Assembly: GCA_030528055.1 (NCBI GenBank)
Contig: JAUMZQ010000009.1
Location: 43,206 to 107,205, forward strand
DNA length: 64,000 bases
Reading direction: 5' to 3'
Source of the DNA: Streptococcus sp.
Lineage (GTDB): Bacteria; Bacillota; Bacilli; Lactobacillales; Streptococcaceae
Shown: in pieces, positions 59,052-64,000 of the stretch
How the letters are laid out: every line of letters begins with the position of its first letter
Position numbering within the stretch: position 1 is the first letter of the stretch
Notes under the pieces: model-generated
The model's database searches: none
Told to the model about the DNA's origin: nothing
The model's input: the letters and a program-made list of their open reading frames with translations, nothing else
Position numbers and translations under genes: made by a program

Positions 59052-59994
59052 AATCGTAGCAAAAAAAAATAAAAGACAATTAACGAAAAAAATAATTACA
59101 GTATCATTTATGGTTATAATATTCTGTATAATAGTAGGTTTATCAAGCTACATGACGTTACGGCATTTTACAAAGGAGAATTTTTTAAAAATAGAGAATT
59201 ATTATCGTGTTAAAAATTTTATTAATCAACCAAATCTTATAGTAGGAGAGACTAAAGTAACGAAAACCAGTCAGCTTCAGGGTTTATATACCGTAACTGA
59301 ACAAAAAGATTTAGATGGTGTTAAAATTCCATATCAAAATTTGGAATCTACGTATTGGTATCGCGATATTTCTTTAAGAAATCATATAGAACAAGAAAAC
59401 TGGCCTCTCTCTGATGGAAGTATGGGATTGTACCATGTATCTTCTGGTTACAAAGTTGCTCAGTTTGAAAATGTCCATATAAGTGAAAAAATGAGAAATG
59501 GAGAACCTATCCATCAAGAACTCCCACTTATACATCATATGGAAAATCAATTGGTAGAAGTTGCAATAACTTTTGATAAGTCCTATAGTTATGATGACAT
59601 AAGTGCTATGATACCAGATAATTTAAAAATTAACTGGTACTGGTTTGGCACTCATACTGAGTATGATGTTAATGAGTATGATGCTAATCGTTTGTTTGGT
59701 TTAACATTAAATAGTGAGACAAAAGGTACAGAATACAATTCAATCATCAGTGAATTAAAAACTATGAACTTATCTGATTATTTTAAGTATTCATCTTCTG
59801 GTGATAGTGCTAAAAATGACTTGGAACAATATCTTAAAGAAATGCCGACTCTTAAAGAAGCTAAATTTTCTGGTCTTATCCTAACTGGAAAGGCTGAAAA
59901 TTTTGCACAACTAGATGGTAAGTCATGGATTTATGCTTCTAGTATTGGGGCTTCAATTCCAAATCAGCCATACTATAAATTAGACAAAGAATAA
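59038..59994 (+). CDS. Membrane anti-sigma factor (sigma factor regulator C-terminal family)
   Basis: A 318-residue protein with a short cytoplasmic N-terminus, one membrane segment (about residues 17-38, IITVSFMVIIFCIIVGLSS) and a large extracytoplasmic part. The extracellular region (NPDNLKINWYWFGTHTEYDV-like segment, GLTLNSETKGTEYNS, FSGLILTGKAENFAQL) resembles the Sigma_reg_C domain of Firmicutes anti-sigma proteins. Its start overlaps the sigma gene by 14 bases. Presumably it holds the sigma factor at the membrane until an envelope signal arrives; the signal is unknown. Confidence 0.75.
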   Translation: METFEIVAKKNKRQLTKKIITVSFMVIIFCIIVGLSSYMTLRHFTKENFLKIENYYRVKNFINQPNLIVGETKVTKTSQLQGLYTVTEQKDLDGVKIPYQNLESTYWYRDISLRNHIEQENWPLSDGSMGLYHVSSGYKVAQFENVHISEKMRNGEPIHQELPLIHHMENQLVEVAITFDKSYSYDDISAMIPDNLKINWYWFGTHTEYDVNEYDANRLFGLTLNSETKGTEYNSIISELKTMNLSDYFKYSSSGDSAKNDLEQYLKEMPTLKEAKFSGLILTGKAENFAQLDGKSWIYASSIGASIPNQPYYKLDKE

Positions 59995-60018
59995 ATTGAT
60001 AAAAAAGGGGTAAAACAC

Positions 60019-60046
60019 TTGCAATTTGAAGAAAATTTGATAAAAT
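60019..60046 (+). promoter_or_regulatory. tuf promoter
   Basis: TTGCAA (60019-60024), 16 bases, TAAAAT (60041-60046) with a TGA extension. The leader of about 65 bases ends in GGAGG. Confidence 0.65.
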
Positions 60047-60117
60047 GGTAAAGAAAGTTAGACTGTATTGCCTACTGTCTATCTATAAAATATATTTTAT
60101 TGGAGGCTTTTACTCAA

Positions 60118-61314
60118 ATGGCAAAAGAAAAATACGATCGTAGTAAACCACACGTTAACATTGGTACAATTGGACACGTTGACCATGGTAAAACTACATT
60201 GACTGCAGCAATTACAACAGTACTTGCACGTCGTCTTCCAAGTTCAGTTAACCAACCTAAAGACTACGCTTCAATCGATGCTGCTCCTGAAGAACGCGAA
60301 CGCGGAATCACAATCAACACTGCGCACGTTGAATATGAAACTGCTAAACGTCACTATGCACATATTGACGCACCAGGACACGCGGACTATGTTAAAAACA
60401 TGATCACAGGTGCTGCCCAAATGGATGGAGCGATTCTTGTAGTAGCTTCAACTGATGGACCAATGCCACAAACTCGTGAGCACATCCTTCTTTCACGCCA
60501 AGTTGGTGTTAAACATCTTATTGTTTTCATGAACAAAGTTGACTTGGTTGATGATGAAGAATTGCTTGAATTAGTTGAAATGGAAATCCGTGACCTTCTT
60601 TCAGAATACGATTTCCCAGGTGATGATCTTCCAGTTATCCAAGGTTCAGCTCTTAAAGCTCTTGAAGGTGATTCTAAATACGAAGATATCGTTATGGAAT
60701 TGATGGATACTGTTGATGAGTACATTCCAGAACCAGAACGTGATACTGAAAAACCTCTTCTTCTTCCAGTCGAAGATGTATTCTCAATCACTGGTCGTGG
60801 TACAGTAGCTTCAGGTCGTATCGACCGTGGTATCGTTAAAGTGAATGACGAAATCGAAATCGTTGGTATCAAAGAAGAAATTCAAAAAGCAGTTGTTACT
60901 GGTGTTGAAATGTTCCGTAAACAACTTGATGAAGGACTTGCTGGAGATAACGTAGGTGTGCTTCTTCGTGGTATTCAACGTGACGAAATTGAACGTGGAC
61001 AAGTTATTGCAAAACCAGGTTCAATCAACCCACACACTAAATTCAAAGGTGAAGTTTACATCCTTAGCAAAGAAGAAGGTGGACGTCATACTCCATTCTT
61101 CAACAACTACCGCCCACAATTCTATTTCCGTACAACTGACGTTACAGGTTCTATCGAACTTCCAGCTGGTACTGAAATGGTTATGCCTGGAGATAACGTA
61201 ACGATTGAAGTTGAATTGATTCACCCAATCGCCGTAGAACAAGGTACTACTTTCTCTATCCGTGAAGGTGGACGTACTGTTGGTTCAGGTATGGTTACAG
61301 AAATCGAAGCTTAA
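60118..61314 (+). CDS. tuf: Elongation factor Tu
   Basis: A 398-residue translational GTPase delivering aminoacyl-tRNA to the ribosome. GHVDHGKT (residues 19-26) is the P-loop, DAPGHADY follows, and NKVD gives guanine specificity. The codon usage is strongly biased toward highly expressed gene codons, unlike the neighbours. ATG 60118 ([17 protein letters not shown]) is the family start; the frame is open from 60100 but lies within the GGAGG leader. Confidence 0.99.
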   Translation: MAKEKYDRSKPHVNIGTIGHVDHGKTTLTAAITTVLARRLPSSVNQPKDYASIDAAPEERERGITINTAHVEYETAKRHYAHIDAPGHADYVKNMITGAAQMDGAILVVASTDGPMPQTREHILLSRQVGVKHLIVFMNKVDLVDDEELLELVEMEIRDLLSEYDFPGDDLPVIQGSALKALEGDSKYEDIVMELMDTVDEYIPEPERDTEKPLLLPVEDVFSITGRGTVASGRIDRGIVKVNDEIEIVGIKEEIQKAVVTGVEMFRKQLDEGLAGDNVGVLLRGIQRDEIERGQVIAKPGSINPHTKFKGEVYILSKEEGGRHTPFFNNYRPQFYFRTTDVTGSIELPAGTEMVMPGDNVTIEVELIHPIAVEQGTTFSIREGGRTVGSGMVTEIEA

Positions 61315-61353
61315 TTCGATATTAGTTCCCAGATTAACAATATAGGTCAGACA

Positions 61354-61386
61354 AAAAAGTTCCATGTTTAGTGGAACTTTTTCTTT
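61354..61386 (+). terminator. Rho-independent terminator of tuf
   Basis: AAAAAGTTCCA (61354-61364) and TGGAACTTTTT (61372-61382), a perfect 11-base stem ending in its own T-run. Confidence 0.9.
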
Positions 61387-61481
61387 TTCCAAAATTAACA
61401 GCTGGAAGAGAATATAAAAATAAAGATGTTTCAATTTGATGAAATTTTATTAACAGCCTTTATAAAATAACTAATCTATGT

Positions 61482-61487
61482 TACAAT
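61482..61487 (+). promoter_or_regulatory. Extended -10 promoter of tpiA
   Basis: TGTTACAAT, 43 bases before the tpiA start codon; AGAGG is the ribosome binding site. Confidence 0.55.
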
Positions 61488-61530
61488 GATATGTAATGAA
61501 TAAATTTAAAGAATAGAAGAGGTATGTGAA

Positions 61531-62289
61531 ATGTCACGCAAACCATTTATCGCTGGTAACTGGAAATTGAATAAAAATCCAGAGGAAGCAAAAGCTTTTG
61601 TGGAAGCTGTAGCTGCTAAACTTCCTTCATCTGACCTTGTAGAAGCTGGAATTGCTGCACCAGCACTTGATTTGACAACAGTTTTGGCAGCATCAAAGAG
61701 CTCAAATTTAAAAATTGCAGCGCAAAATACTTATTTTGAAGATGCAGGTGCATTTACTGGAGAAAATAGTCCAAAAGTTCTTGCTGAAATTGGAGTGGAT
61801 TATATCGTTATTGGTCATTCAGAACGTCGTGACTATTTCCATGAAACAGATGAAGATATAAATAAAAAAGCTCATGCGATTTTCCGCAATGGTCTTGTAC
61901 CAATTATTTGTTGTGGAGAATCTCTTGAAACTTACGAAGCAGGTAAAGCTGAAGAATTTGTTGGTGCGCAAGTATCAGCTGCTTTGAAAGATTTATCAGC
62001 AGAACAAGTGTCTTCACTTGTTATAGCTTATGAGCCAATCTGGGCTATTGGTACTGGTAAATCAGCGACTCAAGATGATGCACAAAAAATGTGTAAGGCT
62101 GTCCGCGATGTTGTTGCTAATGACTTTGGACAAGCAGTTGCTGATAAAGTTCGTGTGCAATACGGTGGTTCAGTGAAACCTGAAAATGTTGCTTCTTATA
62201 TGGCTTGCCCAGATGTGGATGGAGCTCTCGTTGGAGGTGCTTCACTTGAAGCAGAGAGTTTCTTAGCTTTACTAGATTTTGTAAAATAA
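61531..62289 (+). CDS. tpiA: Triosephosphate isomerase
   Basis: A 252-residue TIM-barrel enzyme of glycolysis interconverting dihydroxyacetone phosphate and glyceraldehyde-3-phosphate. GNWKLNK holds the catalytic Lys; His96 is in VIGHSERR, Glu168 in [14 protein letters not shown]. Monocistronic with its own terminator; placed after tuf as in related streptococci. Confidence 0.98.
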   Translation: MSRKPFIAGNWKLNKNPEEAKAFVEAVAAKLPSSDLVEAGIAAPALDLTTVLAASKSSNLKIAAQNTYFEDAGAFTGENSPKVLAEIGVDYIVIGHSERRDYFHETDEDINKKAHAIFRNGLVPIICCGESLETYEAGKAEEFVGAQVSAALKDLSAEQVSSLVIAYEPIWAIGTGKSATQDDAQKMCKAVRDVVANDFGQAVADKVRVQYGGSVKPENVASYMACPDVDGALVGGASLEAESFLALLDFVK

Positions 62290-62311
62290 AAAAGTAATAA
62301 TAGATTGCTAT

Positions 62312-62344
62312 AAAACTTGTCTCTGATGGATGACAAGTTTTTTA
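62312..62344 (+). terminator. Rho-independent terminator of tpiA
   Basis: AAAACTTGTC (62312-62321) and GACAAGTTTT (62332-62341) followed by T residues. Confidence 0.9.
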
Positions 62345-62361
62345 AAAATTGGAGAGGAAAA

Positions 62362-64000
62362 TTGAAAAAAAGGAAATTAATTTATTTAGCTAGTACGGCT
62401 ATCCTATTAGCAGCTACAGCAAGTGTTGCCTATGCAGAAGATAATGTAAGTTCTGATAATGGTACTTTGGATGTGAGCAATGCAAATAAGAACCAGACAA
62501 ATAATGCAACCGTTTCTGCTGCGACAAAGGAAACAGTAGTGGCATCAACATCAGAAAATGAAGTAGCAGAAGAAAACAAAACAGATCAAACAAGTGGAGC
62601 GATTGAATCTGCTAAATCAGTCTCTTCTTTAAATGAGGACGTTACAGTAGCTACAGAACAAAAGCCTGTAGTTTCAGAAAATAATGCAGAAAATTCTTTA
62701 TCAAAAACAGAAGAGTCACTCACTCCTTCAAACGATAAAACTGAAACAGCAACTGCGCCTCAAACAGCTGTCGAAAAAATAGTTCCCAAAGTTGAAACAT
62801 CAACAGTAGAGCAAGGAAATACAGCATTTAAAAATCAAACGGATACTCATGCCATCTCATCTGTTGAAAAATCTGTTCAAAGTAGTGCACAGACAGAAAT
62901 TAGAGGTTCATCCTTTGTAGATGTTAGTAGCCACAATGGAAATATTAGCGTAGAAGATTATCGTACTCTCTCGAGTAAAGGGATTAGTGGAGTTGTAGTT
63001 AAACTAACTGAAGGAACGACTTATACAAATCCTTATGCTGAATCACAAATCAGAAATGCACAAGCAGCTGGTTTAAAAGTTTCAACCTACGCTTTTTCTC
63101 GCTATACTTCAGAAGAAACAGCTCGTGCGGAGGCACGTCATTATGTTTCTGTTGCCAATAGATTAGGACTTTCTAAAGCGACTGTAATGGTTAATGATAT
63201 GGAAGATCCCAAGATGCAAAATGGAATCAATCAAACCACACAAGCCTGGGCAGACGAGATGCGTAAGCAAGGATATGCTAACTTGATGTACTACACTAGT
63301 GCTAGTTGGTTGGATCGGAATAATTTAAGTGGCAAGGGACCTGTAAATACAGCACAATTTGGCTATGCTAACTTTTGGGTAGCGCAATATCCAACAGCGC
63401 AATTAAGCTTAAATAGTGCTAAATCATTGAAATACAATAGTGGAGCTGGAGCGTGGCAGTTTACCTCACAAGCTCAATTATTAACTGGAAAACATGTCTT
63501 TGACCAAAGTGTAGACTATACAGGACGTTTTACAGTTTCATCAACTGACCTAGCTGTAAAAGGGACTGTAAAGATTATTCATAGTACTAATACTGTTGGT
63601 GAGTTTGATGTTGTTATCTCTGATATTGTTGCTCCTCAAGGTTTGAAACGTGTTTATGTTCCTACTTGGTCTAATGTTAATGGTCAAGATGATATTCAAT
63701 GGTATATTGCGGAGGCTCAATCTGATGGAACCTATCGCCAGCATATTAAAGCGAGTAATCACAAAAACTCAATTGGAGAGTATCATGTTCATGTTTATTA
63801 TTTGAATAGCGCTGATCAACTTCAGTTTTTGACAAGTAAGCAAACTCTAGTTTCTAATGATAGAGTAAAAGCAAATGTTAGTATTCAAAATAATAATAAA
63901 AAAACAGGTGAGTTTGATGTTGTAATTTCTAATATTGTTGCCCCACAAGGCTTGAAACGTGTCTATGTCCCCACTTGGTCTAGTGCCAATGGTCAGGATG
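62362..64000 (+). CDS. Secreted GH25 muramidase with GBS Bsp-like repeats (partial, 3' end outside window)
   Basis: The frame is open from TTG 62362 (GGAGAGG site eight bases upstream) to the window end, 546 codons. It has a signal peptide (KKRKLIYLASTAILLAATASVAYA), a Ser/Thr/Glu-rich region of about 160 residues, then a GH25 domain: SSFVDVSSHNGNISVEDYR, GVVVKLTEGTTYTNP, VMVNDMEDPKM and AGAWQFTSQAQL. After it come GBS Bsp-like repeats (TGEFDVVIS, IVAPQGLKRVYVPTWS) with a period of 103 residues; one complete and the start of a second are visible. It likely remodels or lyses cell wall; the C-terminal anchoring mode is unseen. Confidence 0.9.
   Translation, partial: MKKRKLIYLASTAILLAATASVAYAEDNVSSDNGTLDVSNANKNQTNNATVSAATKETVVASTSENEVAEENKTDQTSGAIESAKSVSSLNEDVTVATEQKPVVSENNAENSLSKTEESLTPSNDKTETATAPQTAVEKIVPKVETSTVEQGNTAFKNQTDTHAISSVEKSVQSSAQTEIRGSSFVDVSSHNGNISVEDYRTLSSKGISGVVVKLTEGTTYTNPYAESQIRNAQAAGLKVSTYAFSRYTSEETARAEARHYVSVANRLGLSKATVMVNDMEDPKMQNGINQTTQAWADEMRKQGYANLMYYTSASWLDRNNLSGKGPVNTAQFGYANFWVAQYPTAQLSLNSAKSLKYNSGAGAWQFTSQAQLLTGKHVFDQSVDYTGRFTVSSTDLAVKGTVKIIHSTNTVGEFDVVISDIVAPQGLKRVYVPTWSNVNGQDDIQWYIAEAQSDGTYRQHIKASNHKNSIGEYHVHVYYLNSADQLQFLTSKQTLVSNDRVKANVSIQNNNKKTGEFDVVISNIVAPQGLKRVYVPTWSSANGQD

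Noticed and set aside
60387-61242. Long antisense ORFs within tuf
   Set aside because: Strong codon bias of tuf keeps the opposite frames open; no independent signals support them.

Overview
The window looks like the chromosome of a low-GC, oral-type Streptococcus. Supporting signs are the pneumococcus-like run coiA-pepF-methyltransferase-prsA, an antigen I/II family surface adhesin with an LPETG anchor, a SatABC-type sialic acid locus, ftsW next to ppc, tuf followed by tpiA, many extended -10 (TGnTATAAT) promoters, and a SigX (ComX) cin-box in front of coiA. There are no rRNA or tRNA genes, no recognisable insertion sequence, prophage or CRISPR array.

Layout. 1-3.7 kb: start of queA (minus), nagB under a NagR-type operator, the D,D-carboxypeptidase dacA, and an MFS transporter. 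3.7-8.6 kb: competence gene coiA (broken by a one-base frameshift), pepF, an O-methyltransferase and the foldase lipoprotein prsA. 8.6-11.5 kb: alaS behind an alanine-type T-box. 11.7-16 kb: arginine biosynthesis argCJBD with two matching candidate ARG boxes around its promoter. 16.1-25.3 kb: sialic acid uptake and breakdown (RpiR regulator, nanE, ABC ATPase, satABC, a NanQ/YhcH anomerase candidate, DUF624, nanA, nanK), with a cre site at the promoter and an attenuator after the binding-protein gene. NagB at the left end would finish this route to fructose-6-phosphate. 25.3-25.7 kb: an apparent orphan minus-strand RNA gene with its own promoter and terminator. 25.7-33.3 kb: a YdcF-like protein, a lactonase-type 6-phosphogluconolactonase, an AI-2E family permease, a TPR protein, alsS and alsD (acetoin branch), and an NADPH-dependent FMN reductase-like flavoprotein. 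33.4-39.3 kb (minus): rqcH (fbpA/pavA family) and the antigen I/II adhesin.

39.6-49.4 kb is an accessory carbohydrate locus: class II ketose-bisphosphate aldolase, PRD/EIIA-type activator, mannose-family PTS EIIA-EIIB-EIIC-EIID, Zn-dependent polyol dehydrogenase, FGGY kinase and class III fructose-1,6-bisphosphatase. EIID carries an in-frame TGA at codon 161, so the transporter is probably inactive unless the stop is read through. 49.5-54.1 kb (minus): lysS, a histidine phosphatase, ybaK, a DUF368 polyprenyl-phosphate transporter and a GH25 lysozyme-like protein. 54.3-64 kb (plus): ftsW, ppc, an ECF-type sigma factor with a membrane anti-sigma partner and a candidate auto-regulated ECF promoter, tuf, tpiA, and the start of a secreted GH25 muramidase with GBS-Bsp-like repeats that runs off the end.

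The most notable observations are three reading-frame anomalies (coiA, the PTS EIID gene, and the start of the ECF sigma gene), the orphan structured RNA at about 25.4-25.6 kb, and the unusual pairing of a PTS with an FGGY kinase and an aldolase. All functions are read from sequence patterns and remembered family features; no database search was run.
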